A DNA stretch of 64,000 nucleotides from Clostridioides difficile. GTDB taxonomy: Bacteria; Bacillota; Clostridia; Peptostreptococcales; Peptostreptococcaceae. The notes under the pieces were generated by a model, which worked only from the letters and a program-made list of their open reading frames with translations, ran no database searches and had not been told where the DNA came from. Made by a program: the position numbers and the translations under genes. This document shows positions 38,942 through 48,342 of the stretch, piece by piece (the stretch's first letter is position 1; every line of letters starts with the position of its first letter). The stretch is taken from NCBI GenBank assembly GCA_012955965.1, contig JABBZI010000007.1, positions 1-64,000 of the forward strand, in the 5' to 3' direction.

Positions 38942-39979
38942 TTGTTAGGGAGAAATGAGCTATGCCCTTGTGGAAGTGGCAAAAAATACAAGAAGTGTTG
39001 TTTAAATAAAGATATTGTTTCAGAAAGAGCATGCAGAAAAACTGAACTTTCACAAAAACAATATACAGATTTATATTCAAAGTTATATGATTATTCAAGA
39101 CAGGATAAATTCAAAGACGAATGCGAAAAAGCTAAAGAAATGTTTTATATAATGCAAAATGATAGTGTAAATGAAAAGTTTGAAAGATTTTTTAATACTT
39201 ATTTAATACAAGACCACATAATGGAAAATAAAAAGGTCATGACAGTTGGGTTTCTTGAAGAAAATGGTGCAAACCTAAGTCAATCAGAAGTATCAATATT
39301 AAAAAGTCTATTTGAATCATATGTAAGTATTTATGAAGTAAAAGAAGTTTCTGTGGGAAGAATAGTATTAAAAGATTGTTTAAGTGGGAATGAACTTTAC
39401 ACAGAAGATGTAAAACTTCTAAGAAGTTTTAAAAGCGGAAGTTGTATGATAGCTAGAATTATTGATATTGAAGGAACTAACATACTTATAGATGTAACTA
39501 TAAGTATATCAAATGAAGTTAAAGACATAATATTAAAAGATGTTATGAATTTATTTAATCAATATCAAGACTTATACAAAGATATGAAGACTTTCTTAAT
39601 TTATCATACACATATACTATACAAGTATATACAACAGCTTTTAGACCCAAGTATAGCTGAATACTTAAAGAGAGAAAGAGATAAGAAAGGCACAAAAGTT
39701 AATTCAGAAAATGAATTAGCTGAAATAGAGTGCAAAGTTTTAGATACTCTTAAAGAAAATGTAGAAGAAGAAAATATAGATGCCTGTATAGAATTTTGGA
39801 ATGAGTATAAGAAAAAACATGAAAATATAAAAGGAGCTGAAAATGGTTGGGCAGCTGCTGTTGAATATTATGTTAAGAAAGAAGCAGGACAATCTATAAC
39901 TCAAGTACAAATATCAAAAAAATATGATATAAGTTCTAGTACGTTAGGAAAAAGATACAAAGATTTAAAAATATCTTAA
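38942..39979 (+). CDS. SEC-C zinc-motif protein with C-terminal HTH
   Basis: A 345-aa protein that begins with the SEC-C motif CPCGSGKKYKKCC (residues 7-19), which binds zinc and, in SecA, contacts SecB. It has no other SecA domains. The central part has no recognised domain. The C-terminus (about 315-345; QVQISKKYDISSSTLGKRYKDL) looks like a helix-turn-helix, so it may bind nucleic acid. The start is TTG at 38942, 8 nt after AAGGGAGTGG; the GTG at 38930 lies inside that SD. Confidence 0.7.
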   Translation: MLGRNELCPCGSGKKYKKCCLNKDIVSERACRKTELSQKQYTDLYSKLYDYSRQDKFKDECEKAKEMFYIMQNDSVNEKFERFFNTYLIQDHIMENKKVMTVGFLEENGANLSQSEVSILKSLFESYVSIYEVKEVSVGRIVLKDCLSGNELYTEDVKLLRSFKSGSCMIARIIDIEGTNILIDVTISISNEVKDIILKDVMNLFNQYQDLYKDMKTFLIYHTHILYKYIQQLLDPSIAEYLKRERDKKGTKVNSENELAEIECKVLDTLKENVEEENIDACIEFWNEYKKKHENIKGAENGWAAAVEYYVKKEAGQSITQVQISKKYDISSSTLGKRYKDLKIS

Positions 39980-40059
39980 TTAATTATAAAAAGCTTTAAG
40001 TCATAGGTAAAGAATATATAGTATAATATATGTATAATGTTGAGAAAGAGGTATTAATA

Positions 40060-40425
40060 ATGAGTCTTAGTTTAGGAAATGCAATTGCTGTGTCAACGAA
40101 CTTTATAAAATCTAATCCAGCAGTACCTGTGTACAATGGAGAAGAAATATATGCAGTTATTTATCATATAGAAATAGGATATAATAATGGTGTATCACCT
40201 GATACCAAACAATATATAATAATAGACTATAAAGAGTTCGATTTATCTATGGATAAAAAAAATGAACTAACAGAAATAGCAAAAGAATACTGCAAATCTA
40301 AAGGAATTATAGAAAATGATAACCTTGAAATAAATCTTTTAGATAATGAAGAAGCAGAAAACTTCTTAGAAAAAGTGTTTAATAACATGAAAGTTATAAG
40401 AGGCCTTATAACTAAAAGAGGATAA
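40060..40425 (+). CDS. Hypothetical protein (121 aa)
   Basis: A cytoplasmic, acidic protein with no recognised domain. It is predicted to be alpha/beta (IYAVIYHIEIGY, IIIDYKEFDLS). ATG at 40060 follows SD AAAGAGGT (40046-40052). The next gene starts 4 nt after its stop, so the two are almost certainly co-expressed and may work together. Confidence 0.7.
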   Translation: MSLSLGNAIAVSTNFIKSNPAVPVYNGEEIYAVIYHIEIGYNNGVSPDTKQYIIIDYKEFDLSMDKKNELTEIAKEYCKSKGIIENDNLEINLLDNEEAENFLEKVFNNMKVIRGLITKRG

Positions 40426-40429
40426 ATAA

Positions 40430-40747
40430 ATGGACTATGTAGGAATAGAAAATATAACATCTTACGAAAATGTACATGAATTTAGTGTGTATAACTATGA
40501 TGATGAAATTACTTTAGGTAGTGAAGAGTTATATGTGTGCGAATTAAGGGTTGTATTAATTAAAGTGAATTCTCTGTATATTGAAAGATTGAATAAGTCA
40601 GTTGAAGCAATGGCCTTAGTAAAAAACTTGAAAAAAGATTTAGATAAAGCAATTGTTGTAAATAAAATAAAGAATTTTGTGTTAGACGAGATTTGGGTAG
40701 AAAATCTAGTAAAAGAGAATATAGAAGTTATATTTGTAGAAAGCTAG
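40430..40747 (+). CDS. Hypothetical protein (105 aa)
   Basis: A small acidic protein of unknown function, no TM helix. It starts 4 nt after the 121-aa gene and ends with a TAG inside the left arm of a terminator. Lysine-rich C-terminal half, alpha-helical. SD AGAGGAT. Confidence 0.7.
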   Translation: MDYVGIENITSYENVHEFSVYNYDDEITLGSEELYVCELRVVLIKVNSLYIERLNKSVEAMALVKNLKKDLDKAIVVNKIKNFVLDEIWVENLVKENIEVIFVES

Positions 40748-40767
40748 GAATAACCCTAGCTTTTTTA
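40739..40767 (+). terminator. Terminator after the hypothetical pair
   Basis: AAGCTAGG pairs with CCTAGCTT around 6 nt, followed by TTTTTT. It overlaps the 105-aa stop codon. Confidence 0.75.
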
Positions 40768-40794
40768 TATTACAATCTAAGAGAGGAAAACAAT

Positions 40795-42399
40795 ATGTTA
40801 AGAGTATCTAATATAAAACTTGGAATAGATAAAGATATATCTTTATTAAAAGATATTGTACTTAAGAAGCTAAGAATAAAGGAAAAAAACTTAGTCAAAT
40901 ACAGTATATATAAAGAATCTATAGATGCTAGAAAAAAAGGGAAAATGGAGTTTGTTTATTCTGTAGATGTAGAAGTTAAAGATGAAAATAAAATACTCAG
41001 TTCAAAAATAAAAGATGTAACAAAAATAAAGGAATTCAGATATGTAAATGTAACCATGGGTAATAAAAAATTAAAGAATAATCCTTTAGTAATTGGTAGT
41101 GGACCAGCAGGCTTGTTTGCAGGTTTGATTTTGGCTCAAATGGGTTATGAACCAATCATACTTGAAAGAGGTCTTGATGTAGACAATAGAACTAAAGATA
41201 TTAGTGATTTTTGGACGACTAGAAAATTTAAAAATAATTCAAATGTTCAATTTGGAGAAGGTGGAGCAGGGACTTTTTCAGATGGGAAACTTACAACTAG
41301 AATAAAAGATATACGATGTAGAAAAGTATTAGAAGAGCTGGTTCAATTTGGAGCACCAGATGAAATCTTATATTCACATAAGCCACATGTAGGAACAGAT
41401 ATATTAAAAAATGTAGTTAAAAATATAAGAAATGAAATAATAAATTTAGGTGGTCAAGTTAGGTTTAATTCAAAAGTTACAGATGTAGTTGTATCAAATG
41501 ATTCTATACAATCTGTAACAATAAATGATACTGAAAAAATAGATACAGATACAGTTATATTAGCTGTTGGGCATAGTGCAAGAGATACTTATGAAATGTT
41601 GTATTCAAGAGGTGTAAAAATAATTCAAAAACCTTTTGCAATAGGAGCTAGAGTTGAGCACCCACAAGATTTAATAAATAAAGCACAATATAAGGAGTTT
41701 TACAATCATCCTAGACTAGGAGCGGCTGATTATAGACTTATAGAGCACGTTTCAAATGGAAGAACAGCGTATACTTTTTGTATGTGTCCAGGTGGTAGTG
41801 TCATAGCATCTGCATCAAATGACTTTGAAATAGTTACAAATGGTATGAGTGAACATGCAAGAGATAAAGTAAATGCAAACAGTGCATTTTTAGTAAACAT
41901 AACTCCAGAAGATTTTAAGAGTGATAATCCTCTAGCAGGTGTACATTTCCAACAAAAATATGAAAAATTAGCCTTTGAATTAGGTGGAAAAAATTATAAT
42001 GCACCAGTTCAACTTGTTGGAGACTTTATCAATAATAAAACTTCTACAAATTTAGGAAGTGTTGAGCCATCATATAGACCTGGATATACACTTACAAATT
42101 TAAGTGAATGTTTGCCTAGCTTTGTAACAGAAACTATGAGAGAGGCATTTATATCTCTTGATAAAAAATTGAATGGATTTGCAATGTATGATGCCGTTTT
42201 AACTGGAGTAGAAACTAGGTCATCATCGCCAATAAGAATAGTAAGAGATGAGGATACTTTAGAGTCAATAAGTGTTAAGAATCTATATCCATGTGGTGAA
42301 GGTGCAGGATATGCAGGTGGTATAGTTACAGCAGCAGTTGATGGTATAAAATGTGCAGAAAAAATAATACAAAAATACACCAATAATACAAAAATTTAA
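40795..42399 (+). CDS. FAD-dependent dehydrogenase (COG2509 type)
   Basis: A 534-aa flavoprotein. Residues 1-90 form an N-terminal domain of the FAD-dependent dehydrogenase family; the FAD-binding GxGxxG motif is VIGSGPAGLFAGL near residue 100, and the second dinucleotide-site pattern is VILAVGHSARDTY. The C-terminus has GEGAGYAGGIVTAAVDG, the FAD-capping end. The substrate is unknown. The SD AGAGGAAA lies 9 nt before ATG 40795; the longer frame would run back into the upstream gene and terminator, so it was rejected. Confidence 0.88.
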   Translation: MLRVSNIKLGIDKDISLLKDIVLKKLRIKEKNLVKYSIYKESIDARKKGKMEFVYSVDVEVKDENKILSSKIKDVTKIKEFRYVNVTMGNKKLKNNPLVIGSGPAGLFAGLILAQMGYEPIILERGLDVDNRTKDISDFWTTRKFKNNSNVQFGEGGAGTFSDGKLTTRIKDIRCRKVLEELVQFGAPDEILYSHKPHVGTDILKNVVKNIRNEIINLGGQVRFNSKVTDVVVSNDSIQSVTINDTEKIDTDTVILAVGHSARDTYEMLYSRGVKIIQKPFAIGARVEHPQDLINKAQYKEFYNHPRLGAADYRLIEHVSNGRTAYTFCMCPGGSVIASASNDFEIVTNGMSEHARDKVNANSAFLVNITPEDFKSDNPLAGVHFQQKYEKLAFELGGKNYNAPVQLVGDFINNKTSTNLGSVEPSYRPGYTLTNLSECLPSFVTETMREAFISLDKKLNGFAMYDAVLTGVETRSSSPIRIVRDEDTLESISVKNLYPCGEGAGYAGGIVTAAVDGIKCAEKIIQKYTNNTKI

Positions 42400-42441
42400 C
42401 ATAAATTTAATGATTTTTTAATATTTAACATAAATTTAACA
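42396..42441 (+). promoter_or_regulatory. PhoP-box-like tandem half-sites upstream of the Na/Pi cotransporter
   Basis: TTAACA at 42396, TTAATG at 42407, TTAATA at 42418, TTAACA at 42425 and TTAACA at 42436; the first three and the last two are spaced 11 bp apart. The last is 10 bp upstream of a TATAAT at 42452-42457. In Bacillus PhoP boxes the pattern is repeated TT(A/C/T)ACA with 4-6 nt spacing, so this fits phosphate-starvation control. The match is by eye. Confidence 0.6.
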
Positions 42442-42523
42442 TTACTACTCCTATAATTTGATAAAATACAATAGGTTATAAAAATTTTTAGATACAGTAA
42501 TCTCTTTACAAGGAGGAAATAAT

Positions 42524-44152
42524 TTGAACATTATAATAAGTCTAATGGGTGGATTAGGTCTGTTCTTATATGGTATGAACCTTATGGGAGAAGGTCTACA
42601 AAAATCTGCTGGGACAAAGCTAAAAAAGATAATAAAATTACTTACTAGTAACCTATTTATGGGAGTTTTAGTAGGTACAGGAGTTACAGCAGTAATACAA
42701 AGTTCAAGTGCTACTACTGTAATGGTTGTCGGTTTCGTAAATGCAGGTATAATGACCTTAAAACAGGCGATAGGGGTCATAATGGGTGCCAATATAGGTA
42801 CTACTGTTACAGCTCAATTGGTATCTTTTGATTTAACTGGTATGGCTCCAGTAGCATTAGGTATAGGTATTATACTTTATTTATTTGGAAATAAGCCTAG
42901 GATAAAAAATATAGCCGAAATACTTATAGGTTTTGGTATATTGTTTACAGGTATGGATTTTATGAAAATGGCAGTTGAGCCACTAAGAGACTATCAAGGC
43001 TTTACTGACTTACTAGTTACATTTGGTAGATATCCACTACTTGGATTATTATTGGGATTTGGGATTACAGCAATAATACAAAGTTCAAGTGCCTCTATGG
43101 GTATGTTGGTTGCATTGGCGGCAGAAGGTCTAGTGCCATTATCTGCAGCATTGCCAATTCTTTATGGTCAAAATATTGGTACATGTGTAACTTCACTGTT
43201 ATCGAGTATTGGTGCCAATAAAAACGCACGAAGAGCAGCTATGATGCATCTAATCTTTAATGTTTTAGGAACGGTGATATTCTTAATATTATTAAACAAA
43301 CCAGTAGTAAATATGGTTACAAGTTGGGACCCAAGTAATGTTGCAAGACAAATAGCTAATACACATACTCTGTTTAATATAATATCTGTCTTAATACTTT
43401 TACCATTTACAAAGATTATCATAAAGTTAGCAATAAAACTTGTTCCTGATAAAGAAGGCGATATAGATGAAGATGAAGCTAAGACTATTAAATATATAGA
43501 TGATAGAATGATAGAAACTCCTTCTATAGCACTTGCAAATACGATAAAAGAAACACTTCGTATGGGTGAAAAGGCTAAGGAAAGTTTAAATGCATCTATG
43601 GAAGCTTTAGTAGAACATTCAACTGAAAAAATAGACAAGACATATAGACGAGAAAGATTAATCAATGATTTGCAGAAAGCTATTTTGAACTACTTACTTA
43701 AACTTTCAAAGGCACCTCTAGATGATGATTCGAGAGAAGTTGTAGATACATTGTTTAACACGGTTAATGATATAGAAAGAATTGGTGATCATGCTAAAAA
43801 TATAGCTGAGTTATCACAAGTTGCAATAGATTCAAATATTTCTTTCTCAGAAGAAGGACAATCTGAACTTGATGTTATGTACAATAAAGTTGTTTCGGCA
43901 TATACTTATGCATTGGAATCAATGAGAACGGATAACGTAGATTTGGCTTGTAAGGTTATAAAAATTGAAGAGCAGGTTGATATAATGGAGAAATCTTGTA
44001 GAGCTAATCATATGTATAGATTAAATAATAATCTATGTAGTATAGAAAATGGAGTTATTTATTTGGATGTAATAAGTAATCTAGAAAGAATTTCTGACCA
44101 TGCTGTCAACATAGCACAACAAGTTATAGCTAAGAGATTGGGAAATGATTAA
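42524..44152 (+). CDS. Na/Pi cotransporter family protein with PhoU domain
   Basis: A 542-aa NptA/PNaS-type transporter. About eight TM helices carry the two inverted repeats with the signature VIQSSSATT and IIQSSSASM, each with the QSSS Na/Pi-binding motif. The C-terminal ~200 aa are a PhoU-like helical domain (about residues 335-540; NDIERIGDHAKNIAEL and SNLERISDHAVNIAQQ). It imports phosphate driven by sodium. TTG at 42524 is the start, 7 nt after AGGAGG. Upstream half-sites suggest Pho control. Confidence 0.92.
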   Translation: MNIIISLMGGLGLFLYGMNLMGEGLQKSAGTKLKKIIKLLTSNLFMGVLVGTGVTAVIQSSSATTVMVVGFVNAGIMTLKQAIGVIMGANIGTTVTAQLVSFDLTGMAPVALGIGIILYLFGNKPRIKNIAEILIGFGILFTGMDFMKMAVEPLRDYQGFTDLLVTFGRYPLLGLLLGFGITAIIQSSSASMGMLVALAAEGLVPLSAALPILYGQNIGTCVTSLLSSIGANKNARRAAMMHLIFNVLGTVIFLILLNKPVVNMVTSWDPSNVARQIANTHTLFNIISVLILLPFTKIIIKLAIKLVPDKEGDIDEDEAKTIKYIDDRMIETPSIALANTIKETLRMGEKAKESLNASMEALVEHSTEKIDKTYRRERLINDLQKAILNYLLKLSKAPLDDDSREVVDTLFNTVNDIERIGDHAKNIAELSQVAIDSNISFSEEGQSELDVMYNKVVSAYTYALESMRTDNVDLACKVIKIEEQVDIMEKSCRANHMYRLNNNLCSIENGVIYLDVISNLERISDHAVNIAQQVIAKRLGND

Positions 44153-44185
44153 AGATAATATAAGAATTAAAATAGAAAATCAATA

Positions 44186-44225
44186 AAAAAAGAAACTCTA
44201 AATGATAAGTTTAGAGTTTCTTTTT
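44186..44225 (+). terminator. Terminator after the Na/Pi cotransporter
   Basis: AAAAAGAAACTCTAAA pairs with TTTAGAGTTTCTTTTT, a perfect 16-bp stem with 8-nt loop. Confidence 0.9.
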
Positions 44226-44502
44226 GTTGAATTAGTTATTTATAATATAGTTATATTGGGTGTATACCTATTCACAATGAAGGCGTTTTAGTATTTACTA
44301 AAAATTCAGACAAGTAATGATTTTTCATAATTTTATTTGATTAAAAATTTATGATTTGTAGATAGTTATAGTATTTAGAAGAACCGATTTCCTGATAACA
44401 AATGGTGATATATGTACAATTTTGTGGCAAACTTTTAAAAAAAACACCCATATTTTGTGTTATAATCTCTTTAAAACGAATATGCTGAAAAGAGGGATTT
44501 AA

Positions 44503-45852
44503 ATGGGAAAAATAAATTTTGATTATAGTAAAGCTACAGAGTTTTTTTGTCAAAACGAAATAGATGTTATGCAACCATATGTAGATGTTGCGCATGACAT
44601 GTTACATAACAAAACAGGTTTAGGAAATACTTTTTTAGGTTGGATAGACCTTCCTGAAAATTATGATAAGGAAGAGTTTGATAGAATAAAAAAATCTGCT
44701 GAAAAGATAAAATCTGACTCAGATGTTCTTCTAGTAATAGGTATAGGAGGCTCTTATTTAGGTTCAAGAGCTGCTATAGATATGGTAAGTCATTCTTTTA
44801 GAAATGGAATTAAAAAAGAACAGAGAAAGGCTCCAGAAGTATATTTCGTAGGACATAATATAAGCTCAACATACATTATGGATTTATTGGATGTAATTGA
44901 AGGCAAAGATATCTCTGTAAATGTAATATCTAAATCAGGAACTACTACGGAACCAGCTCTTGCTTTTAGAATATTTAAAGACTACTTAGAGAAAAAGTAT
45001 GGTAAAGAAGAAGCGAAAAACAGAATTTATGCAACAACAGATTCAAGTAAAGGTGCACTTAGACAGTTAGCTACAGAAGAAGGATATGAGACTTTTGTAA
45101 TACCAGATGATGTGGGTGGTCGTTTTTCTGTATTAACAGCAGTTGGATTACTTCCTATCGCTGCTGCAGGACTTGATATTGATGCTATGATGAAAGGTGC
45201 AAATGATGCTAGAGAAGCATTTCAAAATTCTGATTTAAAAAGTAATGATAGTTATAGATATGCTGTTGCTAGAACAATTTTACATAGAAAAGGAAAAGAT
45301 GTAGAACTATTGGTTAACTACGAACCTCAATTACATTATGTAAGTGAGTGGTGGAAACAGCTTTATGGAGAAAGTGAAGGAAAAGAAAATAAAGGTTTAT
45401 TCCCTGCTTCTGTAGATTTTTCAACAGATTTACACTCTATGGGTCAATACATTCAAGATGGGAAAAGACTTTTATTTGAGACAGTACTTAATGTTGAAAA
45501 CTGCAAGAGAAATATAACTATAAATTCAGAAGAAGTAGATTTAGATGGTCTAAACTATCTAGCAGGTAAGACTGTAGATTTTGTTAATCATAAAGCTTTT
45601 GAAGGAACTCTATTAGCTCATACAGATGGAAAAGTGCCTAATTTAATAATAAATATACCTCAATTAGATGAATATAATTTTGGGTATTTAGTGTATTTCT
45701 TTGAAAAAGCTTGTGGAATAAGTGGATATTTATTGGGAGTTAATCCATTTGACCAACCAGGAGTAGAAGCCTATAAGAAAAATATGTTTGCTTTACTAGG
45801 AAAACCAGGCTATGAAAAAGAAAAGGAAGAATTAGAAAAAAGACTTAAATAA
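44503..45852 (+). CDS. pgi: Glucose-6-phosphate isomerase
   Basis: A 449-aa glycolytic enzyme converting glucose 6-phosphate and fructose 6-phosphate. The SIS domains with [16 protein letters not shown] and [14 protein letters not shown] are clear, as are the catalytic regions [27 protein letters not shown] and [12 protein letters not shown]. Length is typical of the Gram-positive form. SD AAGAGGG upstream. Monocistronic, with its own terminator. Confidence 0.97.
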   Translation: MGKINFDYSKATEFFCQNEIDVMQPYVDVAHDMLHNKTGLGNTFLGWIDLPENYDKEEFDRIKKSAEKIKSDSDVLLVIGIGGSYLGSRAAIDMVSHSFRNGIKKEQRKAPEVYFVGHNISSTYIMDLLDVIEGKDISVNVISKSGTTTEPALAFRIFKDYLEKKYGKEEAKNRIYATTDSSKGALRQLATEEGYETFVIPDDVGGRFSVLTAVGLLPIAAAGLDIDAMMKGANDAREAFQNSDLKSNDSYRYAVARTILHRKGKDVELLVNYEPQLHYVSEWWKQLYGESEGKENKGLFPASVDFSTDLHSMGQYIQDGKRLLFETVLNVENCKRNITINSEEVDLDGLNYLAGKTVDFVNHKAFEGTLLAHTDGKVPNLIINIPQLDEYNFGYLVYFFEKACGISGYLLGVNPFDQPGVEAYKKNMFALLGKPGYEKEKEELEKRLK

Positions 45853-45891
45853 TTTCAAATAGTTAAGGTTTAATTAAGATTAAAATAATAT

Positions 45892-45943
45892 AATGAAATC
45901 ATCGAAAAGGAGTTTACTCAAAATAGATGATTTCATTTTTTTA
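45892..45943 (+). terminator. Terminator after pgi
   Basis: AATGAAATCATC pairs with GATGATTTCATT around a 22-nt loop, followed by TTTTT. Confidence 0.8.
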
Positions 45944-46005
45944 TGAAAAATTGGGAAAAATATATTTTGATAATTTATATTATATTAGATAGGGAGTGGT
46001 ATGAG

Positions 46006-47085
46006 ATGTCAAGAAGAAAGAAAGGTATAAGTTTAGTAATATTAGTCGCTATAATAAGTTCAATACTTAGTAGTTTACTAACAATAATTTTAGTTAAAGA
46101 TAATTTAGGAAGTAAGAGTACAGGCAACTCTACGCCAATAGTTGTAAATGATGATGGTAAGAGTCAAAATATTTATCAAGCAGTTGCAGAAAAAGCTACA
46201 CCATCTGTTGTAGGGATTACAACAACTAGCGTTGATACTAATAATATGTTTGCAATTCCAACTGAAACACAAGGTGTAGGAACTGGAATCATAGTAGATT
46301 CAAATGGTTATATACTTACAAATTCTCATGTTATATCAGATGGTCAAGCTACAAGTGTAAATGTACTATTTAATGATGGTTCAACAACTTCAGGTAAAGT
46401 TGTATGGTTTGACCAACAACTTGATTTAGCTATAGTTAAAGTTGATAAAACTGGTTTAACACCAGCAGAATTTGCTGATAGTGATAAAGTAAAAGTTGGA
46501 GATATATCAATAGCAATAGGTAATCCGCTTGGATTAGATTTCCAAAAAACAGTTACTCAAGGGATAATAAGTGGTTTAGATAGAACTATACAAACAGAAA
46601 AAACTAATATGACTGGTTTATTACAAACTGACGCAAGTATAAATGCAGGAAATAGTGGAGGACCATTATTAAATCAAAAAGGTCAAGTAATTGGTATAAA
46701 CACAGCAAAGGCTTCTCAAGCAGAAGGATTAGGATTTGCAATACCAATTAATACAGCTAAAAGCATAGTTGAAGAAGTAATAAAAAACGGAAAATATGAA
46801 AAAGTGACTTTAGGTATAAAAGGTACAGATGTATCAAACTATGAAGCAGCTACAGGTACAAAATTAAGTACTGATAAAGGTGTCTATGTTGCAGAAGTAG
46901 TATCTGGTTCATCAGCAGAAAAAGCTGGCGTAAAAGTAGGAGATATTATAACTAAAGTAGGAGATGCAAATATAACAGGTATGAATGACCTAAATAAAAA
47001 ATTATATACTTTCTCAAAAGGAGCTAGTACAAAAATTACAGTAAATAGAGGCGGAAAAGCAGTAACAATAAATGTGAATTTCTAA
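46006..47085 (+). CDS. htrA: HtrA-like trypsin-type serine protease
   Basis: A 359-aa membrane-anchored protease. One TM helix (about residues 8-28) precedes the trypsin domain: His in TNSHVIS, Asp in QQLDLAIVK, Ser in NAGNSGGPLL. One C-terminal PDZ domain (about 265-355; GVYVAEVVSGSSAEKAGVKVGD) regulates the protease. It acts on misfolded exported proteins. ATG at 46006 is favoured by SD AGGGAG; the longer frame begins inside the pgi terminator. Monocistronic. Confidence 0.93.
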   Translation: MSRRKKGISLVILVAIISSILSSLLTIILVKDNLGSKSTGNSTPIVVNDDGKSQNIYQAVAEKATPSVVGITTTSVDTNNMFAIPTETQGVGTGIIVDSNGYILTNSHVISDGQATSVNVLFNDGSTTSGKVVWFDQQLDLAIVKVDKTGLTPAEFADSDKVKVGDISIAIGNPLGLDFQKTVTQGIISGLDRTIQTEKTNMTGLLQTDASINAGNSGGPLLNQKGQVIGINTAKASQAEGLGFAIPINTAKSIVEEVIKNGKYEKVTLGIKGTDVSNYEAATGTKLSTDKGVYVAEVVSGSSAEKAGVKVGDIITKVGDANITGMNDLNKKLYTFSKGASTKITVNRGGKAVTINVNF

Positions 47086-47098
47086 ATATGACTAGAGA

Positions 47099-47137
47099 GA
47101 TAGAGACTACATGATAAAGTGTAGTCTCTATTTTTAT
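47099..47137 (+). terminator. Terminator after htrA
   Basis: ATAGAGACTAC pairs with GTAGTCTCTAT (11 bp), followed by TTTTTATTT. Confidence 0.9.
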
Positions 47138-47429
47138 TTAATTTTTATAGCATATATATCTAAATTAACAAAAATAATATATTGTTTATGTATTATAGCT
47201 ATATTTACTTATAAAAATAAATTTAATAAATATTTAAATTTAATTTATAAAATCAATATAAATATCATAATAAAATAAAATTTTTTAATATGACTAAAAA
47301 AATATAGACAAAATAATAACAAATATAGTATTATGTAATTGTAGAAATGCTTTTCATAGATATAGTATATGAAGAAGAATTGCATAAAAGTGAAAAAATG
47401 AAATGGATATTATTTAGGGGTGAAAAATT
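47138..47429. other. AT-rich upstream region of the HypD operon
   Basis: About 290 nt with very few G/C bases; poly-A and poly-T tracts. It must contain the operon promoter, but I cannot place -35/-10 hexamers with confidence. No riboswitch or remnant seen. Confidence 0.4.
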
Positions 47430-48338
47430 ATGAATCCATTAGTTATAAATTTACAAAAATGTAGTATACATGATGGACCAGGAATAAGAAGTACGGTTTT
47501 TTTTAAAGGATGTCCGCTTGAATGTGTTTGGTGTCATAATCCAGAGAGTCAAACATATACAAAACAAGTTCTGTACAATGAGGAAAGATGTTCAAGATGT
47601 GAAGCATGTATAAACATATGCCCTCATAAAGCAATTTTCAAAGGGGAAACAAAAATATGTTTAGACCAAGACAAGTGTGAATTTTGTGAAACTTGCTTAG
47701 ACTATTGTGTAAATAATGCAAGAGAGATTGTTGGTCAAGAGTATTCTGTAAAAAACTTGGTTAAAGAGATAGAGAAAGATAGAATTTTTTATGAAGAATC
47801 AGGTGGAGGAGTAACTCTATCAGGTGGGGAAGTAATGGCTCAAGATATGGATTTTATTTGTGGAGTAATAAATATGTGCAAATCAAAGGGGATTCATGTA
47901 GCAATTGATACTTGTGGTTATGCAAAGTCAGAAAATTATGAGAGAGTTGCAAAATGTGCAGATTTATTTTTATATGATATTAAGCTTATTGATGAAGAAA
48001 AGCACATAAAATTTACAGGAAAATCAAATGACTTGATATTAAAAAATGTTAAACTTTTGAGTGAATTAGGAGCTAATATAAATATAAGAATACCATTAAT
48101 TGTAGGAGTAAATGTAGATGATGAAAATTTAGAGGTTAAAAAAATGATAGAGTTTTTAAAACCTTTGAATATAAAAGATGTAAGTCTTCTTCCATATCAT
48201 AATATTGGTAAACATAAGTATGATAAGATATATAAAAAGTATGAGGGAGAAGAATTACAAAGACCAACTGAAGAAAAATTAGAAGAAATAAAAGAGCTGT
48301 TTGAAGCAAGTAATTTCAATACTAAGATTGGGGGGTAA
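47430..48338 (+). CDS. Glycyl-radical-enzyme activase for HypD
   Basis: A 302-aa radical SAM enzyme that makes the glycyl radical on HypD. The SAM [4Fe-4S] motif is CPLECVWC (residues about 29-36). Two extra ferredoxin clusters follow (CSRCEACINICP and CEFCETCLDYC), as in PFL-activase-like enzymes of the dehydratase branch. The GGE motif (SGGEV) is present. SD TAGGGGTG. It ends 4 nt before hypD, so the two are one operon. Confidence 0.92.
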   Translation: MNPLVINLQKCSIHDGPGIRSTVFFKGCPLECVWCHNPESQTYTKQVLYNEERCSRCEACINICPHKAIFKGETKICLDQDKCEFCETCLDYCVNNAREIVGQEYSVKNLVKEIEKDRIFYEESGGGVTLSGGEVMAQDMDFICGVINMCKSKGIHVAIDTCGYAKSENYERVAKCADLFLYDIKLIDEEKHIKFTGKSNDLILKNVKLLSELGANINIRIPLIVGVNVDDENLEVKKMIEFLKPLNIKDVSLLPYHNIGKHKYDKIYKKYEGEELQRPTEEKLEEIKELFEASNFNTKIGG

Positions 48339-48342
48339 TAAA

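Noticed and set aside
43168-43665. 165-codon minus-strand frame inside the Na/Pi cotransporter gene
   Set aside because: Antisense shadow; no SD or homology.
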